64,000 nucleotides of DNA, taken from NCBI GenBank assembly GCA_963840725.1, contig CAWIZY010000016.1, positions 992,001 to 1,056,000 of the forward strand, read 5' to 3'. Source of the stretch: CAVWDU01 sp963840725 (GTDB lineage: Bacteria; Pseudomonadota; Gammaproteobacteria; Pseudomonadales; Halieaceae). Made by a program: the position numbers and the translations under genes. Positions 27,872-37,569 of the stretch are shown here, piece by piece; position 1 is the first letter of the stretch, and every line of letters begins with the position of its first letter. A model generated the notes under the pieces. It had not been told where the DNA came from. It did not search any database and saw only the letters and a program-made list of their open reading frames with translations.

Positions 27872-28929
27872 ATATCCCCGCTGGGCTGATTCATTAGAAC
27901 ATCCAGTTTAGCAGTAACGTCGGTGACTGAGAGGTCACGCATGCAACGGTGGTGCCCCAGTGGACATTCGCGCTCAAAGCAGGGAGCGCAATCAATAGCC
28001 TGCATCACCACCGCCGCTCGCGGGTCCAGTGGCGGGGTAAAATCGGGGGAGGTCGGGCCGTAGACAGCGACCAACGGTCTGCCCAGTGCAGCCGCAATAT
28101 GCATCAAACCCGAGTCATTGCTGACCACGGCTGCGGACAGCGAGAGCATATCCACCGCCTCAGCCAGGCGGGTGCGACCCGCCAGGTCGAAGCAGCCGGG
28201 ATGCGGATGGCATAGAGCAGCAATTTCTGCAGTCACCGCCCGGTCGTTATCCGACCCGTACAGAGCAATCTGCCAGCCCCGCTGCTGATATTTGCGGGCA
28301 AGCTCCGCGTAAGACGCCTGCGGCCAGCGTTTGGCACTACCAAATTCCGCACCCGGGCAAAGAGCCAGAATGGGCTTGTCGGCGGCCAGGCCAAACTTTT
28401 CGCGGCAGTTATCAGCTGCCTGACTGTCTACGACCAGACGCGGGGGCGGGATGCTGACTGGTATCCGCGCTCCCGAGTCCAGCCCCAGTGCGACGAAACG
28501 CTGCACCATCAAGGGCAATGCTTCGGGATCGAGCTTGCGCATATCATTGAGCAGACCCACGCGCTGCTCTCCTCGCCAACCGGTGCGGCGTGGAATACGA
28601 GCGAAAAATGGAACCAGCGCAGATTTCAGGGAATTGGGCAACAGGATGGCCTGGCTGTAGCTTGCGCGGCGTAACCTACGTCCCAATCGGCGCCGCCGCC
28701 CTATGGCCAGCTCCCCATGCTTTACCGGCAACTCCAGGGCATGACGCACCTCGGGCATGCGCGCCAGAATCGGCTCGCTCCAGGCCGGAGCCAGTACATC
28801 TATCTGCACCCCGGGCCGGGTTTGCTGGAGAATTCTGTAAAGCGACTGCGACATCACCATGTCCCCGACCCAGGACGGCCCCACCACCAGCACTTGCTCG
28901 GCAGTGCTCACAGGCACTGGCCCGCCCAT
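27859..28929 (-). CDS. waaF: ADP-heptose:LPS heptosyltransferase II
   Basis: WaaF adds the second heptose. The GT9 protein has VLVVGPSWVGDMVMSQSLYRIL at the N terminus, LALCPGAEFGSAKRWPQASYAELA, and VSNDSGLMHIAAALGRPLVAVYGPTSPDFTPPL. A C-terminal Cys-rich part (CAPCFERECPLGHHRCM) is common in WaaF. I chose ATG 28929 (356 aa) with AGGA upstream; a longer frame runs back into glnE and is unlikely. It begins 22 bases after the glnE stop, so waaF-C-G-P may be read through from glnE. The ilvE gene found here in pseudomonads is absent. Confidence 0.95.
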   Translation of the reverse strand: MGGPVPVSTAEQVLVVGPSWVGDMVMSQSLYRILQQTRPGVQIDVLAPAWSEPILARMPEVRHALELPVKHGELAIGRRRRLGRRLRRASYSQAILLPNSLKSALVPFFARIPRRTGWRGEQRVGLLNDMRKLDPEALPLMVQRFVALGLDSGARIPVSIPPPRLVVDSQAADNCREKFGLAADKPILALCPGAEFGSAKRWPQASYAELARKYQQRGWQIALYGSDNDRAVTAEIAALCHPHPGCFDLAGRTRLAEAVDMLSLSAAVVSNDSGLMHIAAALGRPLVAVYGPTSPDFTPPLDPRAAVVMQAIDCAPCFERECPLGHHRCMRDLSVTDVTAKLDVLMNQPSGDMCTS

Positions 28930-28951
28930 CGCGGTTGCGGTCCTTTTTTGC

Positions 28952-31888
28952 TCATTCTGTTGCAAGCTGCTGCGGCGTGTCGGCCGGAAACATCTGCCGC
29001 CATATGGCAATCACGGCATCACGGTGAGCGGGAAAGTGCTGCACATCGACCTGGTCCGGCTGCTGCTGCAACGCCAGCTGGTGAGCCTCCGAGCGATAGG
29101 CCAGATAGGCCTCTTTCAGCGCGATACAATCCGCTTCTGCGATGAGTCCTTTGCGGCCCAGGGTCTCCAGAATGCGCACATTGTCAGACCACTCAGCGAG
29201 TTCGGGCGCCTGCTGCGCCCAGGCCAAGACGGCAAATTGCACCATAAACTCAATGTCGACAATGCCGCCAGTCCCCTGTTTAAGGTGGAACAGCTGCGGC
29301 TCACTCGCCTCTCGCGGCAACAGATGCTCGCGCATCTTGCGGCGCATTTTCACCACCTCTGCCGCCAGCTCATCCGGATCCCGCCGCTGACAGAGAATCT
29401 GTCGGCGCAGGCTTTCGACCTGTGCGCCCACGGCCGGATCGCCCGCAACCTGTCGGGCCCGCACCAGGGCCTGATGCTCCCAGGTCCAGGCGGAGTCCTG
29501 CTGATAGGTCCTGAACCCCTCCAGGCCACTGACCAGCATCCCCGAATCTCCCGAGGGTCGCAGCCGCATATCGACCTCGTAAAGCTGCCCAAGGTGCATG
29601 CGCGCCTCGAGAATGTGGATCATGCGCTGACCCAGACGGGTGTAAAAAACTGCATTGTCGATACTGCGCTCACCGTCGGTCCTCGCCCGAAGTTTCGTGT
29701 CACAGACGAACACCAGATCGAGATCGGAACTATAGCTGAGCTCTATGCCGCCCAGCTTGCCATACCCGAACACCGCGAAACCCAGGCCTTCGCCGGCGCG
29801 CTGCGGCTCACCGTATTTTCTCGTTAAGTCGGCCCAGGCAATATCCAGAACCCGTTCGAGAATCACCTCCGCAATCCAGGTCAAGTTGTCGCTGACCTTC
29901 ATCACCGGCAGCCGGCCCGACAGCTCGCTCGCCGCCACTCGCAAAACCTGAGAGGCCTTGAAGTAGCGCAGGGCATCCATATTAGCTTCGAGATCATCCT
30001 CCGCCAGGTGCGCCATTTGCTGGCTTAGCTCGTCAGCCAGTTGCTGTTTATCCGGCGCGCTATAAAGACTGACCCGGTCGAGAAACTCGTCGAGCAGAAC
30101 AGGGCTACGCGCCAGTTGTTCGGCGATCCACGGGCTGGCAGCACAGAGGGACACCAGATCCTTGAGGGCGAGCGGATTTTCCAGCAACAGCGCGAGATAA
30201 GCACTGCGCCTGAGTACAGCCACAACCAACGGCAAGACCCGCTGCAAAGCCAGGTCCGGCTGTTCTGTCTCTGCACAGACGCCGAGCAGGTGGGGCATAA
30301 ACTGATCGAGACGCTCCCGGCCCTCTGCCTGCAGGGCAATCACTCGGCTGCTGCGACGGAATGCGGCGATAGCCTCGATGGCGTCGTCCGCTTCAGTAAA
30401 ACCCACTGCAGCCAAGTCAGCGGACGCGAGGGATTCATCCCAGGCTAGAAGCTTGTCCTGATGCTGCGGGGCCTCGTCTTCCGGTGGAGCTATCAGCTCG
30501 CTGAAGTGGCCAGCGACAATACTGCGGTGTCGGTCCAATTCGGTCACGAAGGACTGCCAGCCGCCGCTGCCCATCACCGTGGCCATCGCGAGCCTGGCCC
30601 GCTCGCCAGTCGGCAGCTCCTGGCTCTGCCGGTCCTGGTAGCCCTGAATGGCATGCTCGCTATCACGCAAAAACAGGTAGGCTAGAGTCAACTCATCAAC
30701 CGCCTTCGGGGGCAAGCAGCCCAGCACGGCGCACTCCTGCAATACCGCGAGCAGCCCACGCTGTTGCAACCCCCGGTCGCGGCCCCCGCGAATAAGCTGA
30801 AAACACTGGGCGATGAACTCAACCTCGCGAATACCGCCGTGGCCCAGCTTGACGTTATCCTCGAGGCCGAGCCGGCGAACCTCACCGCTGATCATCTGCT
30901 TCATCCCGCGCAGACTTTCAATCACCCCGAAATCGATATAGCGCCGGTAGACGAACGGCCGCAATGCCTGCATCAATTGCACCGCCCGGCGCGGCGCACC
31001 CGTCAAGGGCCGCGCCTTGATCAGTGCGTAACGCTCCCAGTCCCGGCCCTGATCCTGGTAATACTCTTCCAGGGCCGCAAAATTGTGCACCAGCGCACCG
31101 CTCTCACCGTAGGGCCGCAGGCGCATATCGACCCGAAAAACAAAACCCTCAGCGGTGACCTGATCAAGCATTCCGATCACCGCCTGGCCAAGCTTTACAA
31201 AAAACTGATCATTACTGATCGATCTGCTGCTGCCGTCGGTCTTGCCGGCTTCCGGGTAGGCAAAAACAAGGTCAACATCCGATGAGACATTGAGCTCACG
31301 AGCACCCAGCTTGCCCATTGCCAGCACGATCAGCAGCTGGTGTTCACCGCTGACCGCACCGCGCGGCTGGCCGAAGCGGGACTCAAGCTGCGCCTGGCAA
31401 CGCTCGACGGCCTCCCCAATGCAGGCCTCTGCCAGCAATGAGGTATCGCGCACGGTCTCCCGGGTATCGGCAAGGCGACAAAAGTCCCGCCAGACAATAC
31501 GCAGCATATGCCACTGTCGGTAGCGCCTGAGTACTACGCTCATATCGACATCCGGTTGATCGAGCTGACTGACCAGCTCCGCACGGAATTCCCCGGGCTC
31601 AAGCGCTTTCTGCAACTGCCCGCTGTCAAACAGGGCTAATAACAGATCAGGTCTGCGCCGTGAAAGATCAGCAACAAATGGGCTACAGGCCAACACTCTA
31701 TTCAGTTGGCCAACTATCGCTTCGTCCTGGGTGTGCTCCCGCAGTTGTGCCGACTGCCCGGCATCGGCTCGTCCCAGGACCTGCTCCCAAGCGGCTGCAG
31801 CGTGCAGGGCAAGTGCCTCCGGTAGAGGCTCTGGGGGCGGGCTGGAGGATGGCTCAGCCAGTGACTTTGACGGGGGCTCGCTGTTCAC
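28952..31888 (-). CDS. glnE: Bifunctional glutamine-synthetase adenylyltransferase / deadenylase
   Basis: GlnE adds AMP to, and removes it from, glutamine synthetase in response to PII state. The 978-residue protein has two nucleotidyltransferase domains. The first shows LLIVLAMGKLGARELNVSSDVDLVFAYPE and the second GFAVFGYGKLGGIELSYSSDLDLVFVCD, both with the GKLGxxExxxxSDxDL active-site pattern. Helical GlnD_UR_UTase-like segments follow each. It starts with GTG; AGGA lies about ten bases upstream. The LPS heptosyltransferase genes follow on the same strand. Confidence 0.97.
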   Translation of the reverse strand: MNSEPPSKSLAEPSSSPPPEPLPEALALHAAAAWEQVLGRADAGQSAQLREHTQDEAIVGQLNRVLACSPFVADLSRRRPDLLLALFDSGQLQKALEPGEFRAELVSQLDQPDVDMSVVLRRYRQWHMLRIVWRDFCRLADTRETVRDTSLLAEACIGEAVERCQAQLESRFGQPRGAVSGEHQLLIVLAMGKLGARELNVSSDVDLVFAYPEAGKTDGSSRSISNDQFFVKLGQAVIGMLDQVTAEGFVFRVDMRLRPYGESGALVHNFAALEEYYQDQGRDWERYALIKARPLTGAPRRAVQLMQALRPFVYRRYIDFGVIESLRGMKQMISGEVRRLGLEDNVKLGHGGIREVEFIAQCFQLIRGGRDRGLQQRGLLAVLQECAVLGCLPPKAVDELTLAYLFLRDSEHAIQGYQDRQSQELPTGERARLAMATVMGSGGWQSFVTELDRHRSIVAGHFSELIAPPEDEAPQHQDKLLAWDESLASADLAAVGFTEADDAIEAIAAFRRSSRVIALQAEGRERLDQFMPHLLGVCAETEQPDLALQRVLPLVVAVLRRSAYLALLLENPLALKDLVSLCAASPWIAEQLARSPVLLDEFLDRVSLYSAPDKQQLADELSQQMAHLAEDDLEANMDALRYFKASQVLRVAASELSGRLPVMKVSDNLTWIAEVILERVLDIAWADLTRKYGEPQRAGEGLGFAVFGYGKLGGIELSYSSDLDLVFVCDTKLRARTDGERSIDNAVFYTRLGQRMIHILEARMHLGQLYEVDMRLRPSGDSGMLVSGLEGFRTYQQDSAWTWEHQALVRARQVAGDPAVGAQVESLRRQILCQRRDPDELAAEVVKMRRKMREHLLPREASEPQLFHLKQGTGGIVDIEFMVQFAVLAWAQQAPELAEWSDNVRILETLGRKGLIAEADCIALKEAYLAYRSEAHQLALQQQPDQVDVQHFPAHRDAVIAIWRQMFPADTPQQLATE

Positions 31889-31951
31889 TCTGCTGAGGTC
31901 CTGTTCCCTGTAGATTGACCGGGGGACGCTGCTCTTCGCTGAAACACCGTT

Positions 31952-33727
31952 TCAGCTATCCAGCAGCGGCGCCACCCGCATGACTTCCTCGACGGTGGTT
32001 TCGCCGCGCGCCACCCGTTCCGCACCACTCAGGCGCAGGGTGCGCATGCCCTCGCTCATCGCGACCTCGCGAATTGTCGTGGTATTCATCTGCGGCTGAA
32101 TGTGAGCCTGTACCGAGCTGCTGTTAACCAACACCTCGTAGATGCCCTGACGACCAACGTAGCCGGTCTGTCGGCAGCGTTTGCAGCCCTTGGGTCGCAT
32201 GAGCTCGGCGGGAGGCGCGACGGACCAGGGTGCCGTCAGCTGCATCCAGGCATCTGCATCGACCGGTGCCGAAGATTTACAGTCAGCGCAGAGGATTCTG
32301 ACCAGGCGTTGCGACATGATCCCGCGCAGCGTGGCCTTGATCAAATAGGCCGGCACGCCTAGTTCCAGCAGCCGGGAAATCGAGCCCGGCGAATCATTGG
32401 TGTGCAGGGTCGAGACAACCAGATGCCCGGTCAGGGCGGCCTGGACGGCCATCTCTGCGGTCTCCAGGTCCCGGATCTCTCCCACCATAATGATATCCGG
32501 GTCCTGCCGCATCAAGGCCCTCACACCGGAAGAAAAGTCCAGATCAATGCTGTGGTTCACCTGCATCTGATTGAAAGCACCCTCAACCATCTCGATGGGG
32601 TCCTCGATCGTACAGACATTAACCTCTGCGGTGGCCAGCTTGCGCAGAGTCGAGTAGAGGGTGGTGGTTTTGCCAGAGCCGGTCGGGCCTGTTACCAGCA
32701 CAATACCATTACCCATTCCCGTCATCTGATCCCAGCGTGCGAGATCGTCTGCTGCCAATCCCAGTTCGGCGAAGCTCTTTTGCAACACGTCGGGGTCGAA
32801 TATGCGCATTACCAGCTTCTCGCCGAACGCCGTGGGCAGAGTGGCGAGACGCAGCTCTACCTCACTGCCTTCCGGTGTCCGGGTTTTGAGCCGCCCGTCC
32901 TGCGGACGACGCTTCTCGGCCACATCCATGCGCCCGAGAATCTTGATCCGACTGGTTACAGCAGCGCCGACCTGCTGGGGTAACTCGTAGACCGAGTGCA
33001 GCACCCCATCTATCCGAAAGCGGACATTTCCCACGTCGCGCCTTGGCTCAATATGGATATCACTGGCACGCTGTTCAAACGCGTATTGCAATAGCCAGTC
33101 CACGATACGAACAATATGCTGGTCATTGGCATCGGGTTCTTTCAGCGAGCCTATTTCCAGCATCTGCTCGAGATTGGTTACCCCGGCGCCGGTGTCCGCG
33201 CGCCCGGTGCCCCGGGCCCCGCGCACCGAGCCTGCCATGGTGTAAAACTCTGCGGTAAGACGCGCGATATCCCTGGGATCGGCCAGCACCCGGCGAATTC
33301 GCTTGCGCAGTACATGCTCGAGATTACCCTCCCATAGATGGACATAGGGTTCGGCGCTGGCGATCACTACCTCGTCAGCAGACACCTCGACAGCCAATAT
33401 CCGATGGCGCTCTGCAAAAGGACGTGACATCACCTCCGCCACAGCGGTGACGTTGATCTTGAGGGGGTCAATTTGATAGACCGGCTGACCTGCGCGCTCA
33501 CCGAGCCAGCTCAACAACCGGTCCATACCGAGGACCTGTCCTGGCTTGCCGGCATCCGGGAGCTTCAATTCAGCCAGATAGACCAGCGGATGCACTTTCA
33601 CTGCAGCACCAGACGCCACAGCCGGCAGCTTGCCGGGCGCCAGCAGGCCGTCCGCCTGCAGCACCTGCAACAGTGCCGGCAAATTCAGGGGGCGCTCCCG
33701 AGAGCGCTCCCCGACCGTGGTGACCAT
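31952..33727 (-). CDS. GspE/PilB-type secretion or pilus assembly ATPase
   Basis: A 591-residue type II secretion/type IV pilus ATPase. The N-terminal GspE-like domain (about residues 20-170) precedes the motor. Walker A is LVTGPTGSGKTTTLYSTL, the Asp box has TIEDPIEMV, and Walker B is DPDIIMVGEIRDLETAEMA. The His box is VVSTLHTNDSPG, and a tetracysteine zinc site (CADCK and CKRC) follows. No other secretion or pilus genes are nearby, so it may be an orphan or serve a system encoded elsewhere. Upstream of glnE, same strand. Confidence 0.88.
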   Translation of the reverse strand: MVTTVGERSRERPLNLPALLQVLQADGLLAPGKLPAVASGAAVKVHPLVYLAELKLPDAGKPGQVLGMDRLLSWLGERAGQPVYQIDPLKINVTAVAEVMSRPFAERHRILAVEVSADEVVIASAEPYVHLWEGNLEHVLRKRIRRVLADPRDIARLTAEFYTMAGSVRGARGTGRADTGAGVTNLEQMLEIGSLKEPDANDQHIVRIVDWLLQYAFEQRASDIHIEPRRDVGNVRFRIDGVLHSVYELPQQVGAAVTSRIKILGRMDVAEKRRPQDGRLKTRTPEGSEVELRLATLPTAFGEKLVMRIFDPDVLQKSFAELGLAADDLARWDQMTGMGNGIVLVTGPTGSGKTTTLYSTLRKLATAEVNVCTIEDPIEMVEGAFNQMQVNHSIDLDFSSGVRALMRQDPDIIMVGEIRDLETAEMAVQAALTGHLVVSTLHTNDSPGSISRLLELGVPAYLIKATLRGIMSQRLVRILCADCKSSAPVDADAWMQLTAPWSVAPPAELMRPKGCKRCRQTGYVGRQGIYEVLVNSSSVQAHIQPQMNTTTIREVAMSEGMRTLRLSGAERVARGETTVEEVMRVAPLLDS

Positions 33728-33903
33728 CTGTCCGCCTCATTAAACCCTGTGATTCCGGCCATGCTATCGCCTGCCAAATCGATTATCCATTGATTTCGAT
33801 CAGACCCTGAACATGGCGTTTCTATAAGCTGCGACGGCTGATTCGGGACAGCCGGGCGATTTACACCTACACTCACATTCCCGGAAGACTCTGGAGACCC
33901 CAC

Positions 33904-34584
33904 ATGGTAGGCAGCAACCCTCTGAGCAAGCTGTTCGGTCGATCACCCATTGGACCGATACAAGAGCATATGCAGATAGCAAATCAGGCGGCGCAGTTGT
34001 TGCCCGGGCTGTTTCAGGCCGCCGCCGCGCAGGATTGGGTCGCCGCGAAGGACGTGCACCGACAGGTGGCCGCCGCGGAGCTGGCAGCCGATAAACTAAA
34101 ACGATCCATACGACGCCATCTGCCCAAGGGCCTGTTCATGCCCGTACCCCGCACCGACCTGCTGGATCTGGTCGCCCGGCAGGACAAGGTCGCCAACTGC
34201 GCAAAGGATATCAGCGGCCTCGTGGTCGGCAGAAATATGTGCTTTCCCGAAAAAATGCAGCCGGGCCTGATGGAGTTTGTATCCACCAGTGCGGCCACGG
34301 TGCAACACGCCCTGATCGCGATTCAGGAGCTGGATGAACTGCTGGAAGTGGGCTTTGCAGGTCTTGAGGTCAAGCGGGTGGAGCGGATGCTCAAGGAGCT
34401 GGACAAGCTGGAGCGACGCACCGATAAACTCGCCTTTACCCTGCGCGGCATTCTGTTCCCGATGGAGGGTGATCTGCCCCCTGTCGATGTGATGTTCTAC
34501 TACCGCATGCTGCTCCTGATTGGTCAGCTCGCCGACAACGCCGAGGCGGTCGGTGACCGGCTACAAATACTGATGGCTAAATAA
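33904..34584 (+). CDS. DUF47 (PhoU-like, TIGR00153) protein
   Basis: A 226-residue all-helical protein of the DUF47/TIGR00153 family, distant relatives of PhoU. Recognisable text is FGRSPIGPIQEHMQIANQAAQLLPGLF, the LARQDKVANCAKDISGLVVGRNM-like region and LPPVDVMFYYRMLLLIGQLADNAEAVGDRLQILMAK at the end. Members are almost always encoded beside a Pit transporter, as here (24 bases apart), and probably regulate it. A GGAG ribosome site sits seven bases before the ATG. Confidence 0.9.
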   Translation: MVGSNPLSKLFGRSPIGPIQEHMQIANQAAQLLPGLFQAAAAQDWVAAKDVHRQVAAAELAADKLKRSIRRHLPKGLFMPVPRTDLLDLVARQDKVANCAKDISGLVVGRNMCFPEKMQPGLMEFVSTSAATVQHALIAIQELDELLEVGFAGLEVKRVERMLKELDKLERRTDKLAFTLRGILFPMEGDLPPVDVMFYYRMLLLIGQLADNAEAVGDRLQILMAK

Positions 34585-34608
34585 AAAGACCAATAATAGG
34601 GACATACC

Positions 34609-35889
34609 ATGGAAATCATTGCCAACTACGGGTTCGTATTTCTGGTCCTGGCCTGTCTGTTCGGGTTTTTCATGGCCTGGGGCATCGGTGCGAACGATGT
34701 CGCCAACGCGATGGGCACCTCGGTCGGGTCCAATGCACTGACGATCAAGCAGGCCATTCTGATTGCGATGGTGTTCGAGTTTCTCGGTGCCTACCTGGCA
34801 GGTGGCGAGGTCACCTCCACTATTCGCAAGGGCATCATCGATGCGGATGTGATGGAAAATGAGCCCCAATTGATGGTGTTCGGCATGCTCTCGGCGCTTC
34901 TGGCCGCAGGCACCTGGCTGATGATCGCCAGCATCAAGGGTTGGCCTGTTTCCACCACCCACTCCATTGTCGGCGCCATCGTCGGCTTTGCGTCGGTGGG
35001 CATTTCCGTCGATGCCATCCACTGGGACAAAGTGGGGAATATCGTCGCCAGTTGGCTGGTATCGCCGCTGCTTGCCGGGACTTTGTCCTTCGCGCTGTTC
35101 GTTAGCGTCAAGCGTCTGATTCTGGATACGGATGACCCCTTCAGTCGCGCCAAACGCTTCATCCCCGTCTACATGTGGATGGTGGGATTTATGATTTCCA
35201 TGGTCACGCTGCTCAAGGGACTGAAACATATCGGGCTGGAGTTCGATCTGGGGCTGGGCAGCAAATTTGCCAACGCCCTGCCCGTCTCCGCGGTAATCGG
35301 CCTGATCGTCGCCGGATTTGGCGCTATGCTGCTGCGCAATATCAAAGAGGTTGAGGTGGAGGGCAACCGCTTTGCCAGCGTTGAGCGGGTGTTTGCGGTA
35401 CTGATGGTATTCACCGCTTGCTCCATGGCATTTGCCCACGGGTCCAATGATGTGGCAAATGCGGTAGGGCCGCTGGCAGCCATTGCGAGTACCGTCCAAT
35501 CCGGTGGTGTCATCGCTGCCAAATCGGTGATGCCCTGGTGGATTCTGCTGGTTGGTGGCCTTGGTATCGTGGTTGGTCTGGCAACCTATGGCTGGCGGGT
35601 GATCGCCACGGTGGGCAAAAAAATTACCGAGCTGACTCCCAGCCGCGGCTTTGCGGCGGAGCTGGGGGCGGCTGGCACGGTGGTCATCGCCTCAGCTACC
35701 GGCCTGCCGATCTCCACCACCCACACTCTGGTGGGCGCAGTACTGGGGGTGGGATTCGCCCGCGGCATAGCCGCGCTCAACCTCAGTGTCATCGGCGCTA
35801 TTTTCATGTCCTGGATTATCACCCTCCCGGCGGGCGCAGGCCTGGCCATTGTATTCTTCTTCATTTTCAAAGCAGTGTTCACCGTTTGA
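34609..35889 (+). CDS. pit: Inorganic phosphate transporter, PiT family
   Basis: A 426-residue inner-membrane PiT permease that moves phosphate, probably as a metal-phosphate complex, with H+ or Na+. The two inverted repeats each carry the family signature: GIGANDVANAMGTSVGSNAL near residue 25 and AHGSNDVANAVGPLAAIAST in the second half, and each repeat has a GLPISTTHTLVGA-like helix. About ten membrane segments are seen. It follows its DUF47 partner with a normal ribosome site (AGGGA). Confidence 0.94.
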   Translation: MEIIANYGFVFLVLACLFGFFMAWGIGANDVANAMGTSVGSNALTIKQAILIAMVFEFLGAYLAGGEVTSTIRKGIIDADVMENEPQLMVFGMLSALLAAGTWLMIASIKGWPVSTTHSIVGAIVGFASVGISVDAIHWDKVGNIVASWLVSPLLAGTLSFALFVSVKRLILDTDDPFSRAKRFIPVYMWMVGFMISMVTLLKGLKHIGLEFDLGLGSKFANALPVSAVIGLIVAGFGAMLLRNIKEVEVEGNRFASVERVFAVLMVFTACSMAFAHGSNDVANAVGPLAAIASTVQSGGVIAAKSVMPWWILLVGGLGIVVGLATYGWRVIATVGKKITELTPSRGFAAELGAAGTVVIASATGLPISTTHTLVGAVLGVGFARGIAALNLSVIGAIFMSWIITLPAGAGLAIVFFFIFKAVFTV

Positions 35890-36006
35890 GGCACCGATGA
35901 CAGCGCCCTGCTTGTGGAGTCCTGGGGCGCTGACTAAACTGAAGGGGCACTAAGTAACTGGCGGGACCGGAACCCGCTGGTCAGCCCATGACTGCACGGA
36001 GCCGCC

Positions 36007-37158
36007 ATGCCCCATAGCGACCAGCTGATAATGCAGCGGCTTCAACAGCTGGTGGGTACTGCTTCCGTCAGTTCTACCGATGCCCACTGGGATCAGGGCA
36101 ATCGCGGGGTCATTGATCTGCTGGCCGAATGGGCTGCGGCACAGGGGTTCAAGGCAGAGATCATGCCGCTCAATGCCGACGGCAGCAAAGCCAATCTGAT
36201 CGCAACCCGGGGCAGCGGACCCGGAGGCCTGGTACTGGCAGGCCATACCGATACGGTGCCCTTTGACGAGGGGCGCTGGCAGAGTGACCCACTGACCCTG
36301 ACCCAGCGGAATGACCGCCTCTACGGCCTCGGCACAACTGACATGAAGGGCTTCTTTCCCCTGGCCCTGGCAGCGTCGGCGCGTTATCAGGACACACCCT
36401 TGCAGCAACCGCTGATCCTGCTCGCCACCGCCGACGAAGAGAGCTCAATGAACGGCGCCCGCGCTCTGGCGGCTGCGGGCAAGCCCAGAGCCAGAGCGGC
36501 CATCATCGGAGAACCCACCGGGCTGAAGCCGGTCACTATGCACAAGGGCATCATGATGCAGAGCGTCAGGATTACCGGGCGCTCAGGGCATTCCTCTGAC
36601 CCGGGGCTGGGTAATAACGCCCTTGAGGCGATGCACAAAGTGATGGGTGATTTGATCAGCTACCGGGGGGAACTTGCTCGACGCTACAGCAACCCGCAAT
36701 TTGCGGTTGCCTTCCCCACCCTCAATTTCGGTTGCCTGCACGGCGGCGACAACCCCAACAGAATCTGCGGTGGCGCCGAGTTGCACTTCGACCTGCGCAT
36801 GACCCCGGATGGTGACAACACGGTGGTTCGCAATGAGATAGCCGACCGGCTGACCCGCCTTGGCCGCGAGCTGGATATCGCTATCGAATTAAGAGATCTG
36901 GTAAAGCCGGTACCGCCCTTCCAACAGCGTGGCGACTGCGAACTGGTGCGCACCGTAGAAGACCTGACCGGGTACACGGCCCAGCCTGTTGCGTTCGCCA
37001 CAGAAGCACCCTTCCTGCAACAGCTGGGCATGGAAACTGTAGTCATGGGACCGGGCTCTATCGATCGCGCCCACCAGCCTGACGAATACCTGGAGACCGC
37101 CCAGATCGCCCCCTGTATCGACCTGCTGGCACGATGCATAAAACACTATTGTCTCTAG
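36007..37158 (+). CDS. argE: Acetylornithine deacetylase
   Basis: ArgE removes acetate from N-acetylornithine in the linear arginine pathway. The M20 zinc peptidase fold is clear: LVLAGHTDTVPFDEGRW, LYGLGTTDMKGFFPLAL with the bridging Asp, LATADEESSMNGARAL with the catalytic Glu, AAIIGEPTGLKP, and GPGSIDRAHQPDEYLE near the end. Length 383 residues. argA lies 0.4 kb downstream, but two miniature elements now sit between them, so a former operon link may have been broken. Confidence 0.93.
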   Translation: MPHSDQLIMQRLQQLVGTASVSSTDAHWDQGNRGVIDLLAEWAAAQGFKAEIMPLNADGSKANLIATRGSGPGGLVLAGHTDTVPFDEGRWQSDPLTLTQRNDRLYGLGTTDMKGFFPLALAASARYQDTPLQQPLILLATADEESSMNGARALAAAGKPRARAAIIGEPTGLKPVTMHKGIMMQSVRITGRSGHSSDPGLGNNALEAMHKVMGDLISYRGELARRYSNPQFAVAFPTLNFGCLHGGDNPNRICGGAELHFDLRMTPDGDNTVVRNEIADRLTRLGRELDIAIELRDLVKPVPPFQQRGDCELVRTVEDLTGYTAQPVAFATEAPFLQQLGMETVVMGPGSIDRAHQPDEYLETAQIAPCIDLLARCIKHYCL

Positions 37159-37235
37159 CATGAACGAGGCTCCTTCGCGACGGGCCCCGCTGCAACCATG
37201 AGTGCCGCCTTCCCTCATCAGAGGCATTATTGACA

Positions 37236-37366
37236 CTAGGGCACCTCTGACAGATCCGCGTTGCGCCGCTTGCCAAGGGTTACGGCCATTACCTGCGCGA
37301 CGCGCCGTGCTCTGAACGCTTCAGAGCTCCGCTGAGCGCGATTGCCATTATTCAGAGGTGCCCTAG
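37236..37366. repeat. Miniature element B, full copy (131 bp)
   Basis: The ends form an inverted repeat: CTAGGGCACCTCTGA on the left and its exact complement TCAGAGGTGCCCTAG on the right. No coding sequence. An inner hairpin has arms GCTCTGAA and TTCAGAGC. The right CTAG is shared with the left end of element A, so A probably inserted at B's terminal CTAG or the reverse. A partial inverted copy is at 44243-44300. Confidence 0.85.
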
Positions 37367-37510
37367 CAGGCTGTTGATTTTCGTTTTCGAGGCAGCCACT
37401 GGTAGGCAAAAACAGGCGAAATGAGGGAGCTTATAGTGAATACATGACTGATTTGAGCCTGTTTTTAACGTGGCAGTGGCCACGCAGATAGAAAATCAAC
37501 AACCTGCTAG
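37363..37510. repeat. Miniature inverted-repeat element A, copy 1 (148 bp)
   Basis: The terminal inverted repeats are CTAGCAGGCTGTTGATTTTC and, on the right, its complement with one mismatch. The interior has no gene. A second 148-bp copy, inverted and nearly identical, is at 44099-44246, and a truncated third is at 57719-57842. It looks like a MITE that targets CTAG. Confidence 0.88.
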
Positions 37511-37569
37511 GCTGACAGACCGTCTTTCGGTAACCTGACGCCACCCACACTAACCATTCAGGGAAAGCA

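Noticed and set aside
35506..35900. ORFs antisense or out of frame in the pit gene
   Set aside because: The pit frame carries full PiT signatures across this interval; the other frames are shadows.
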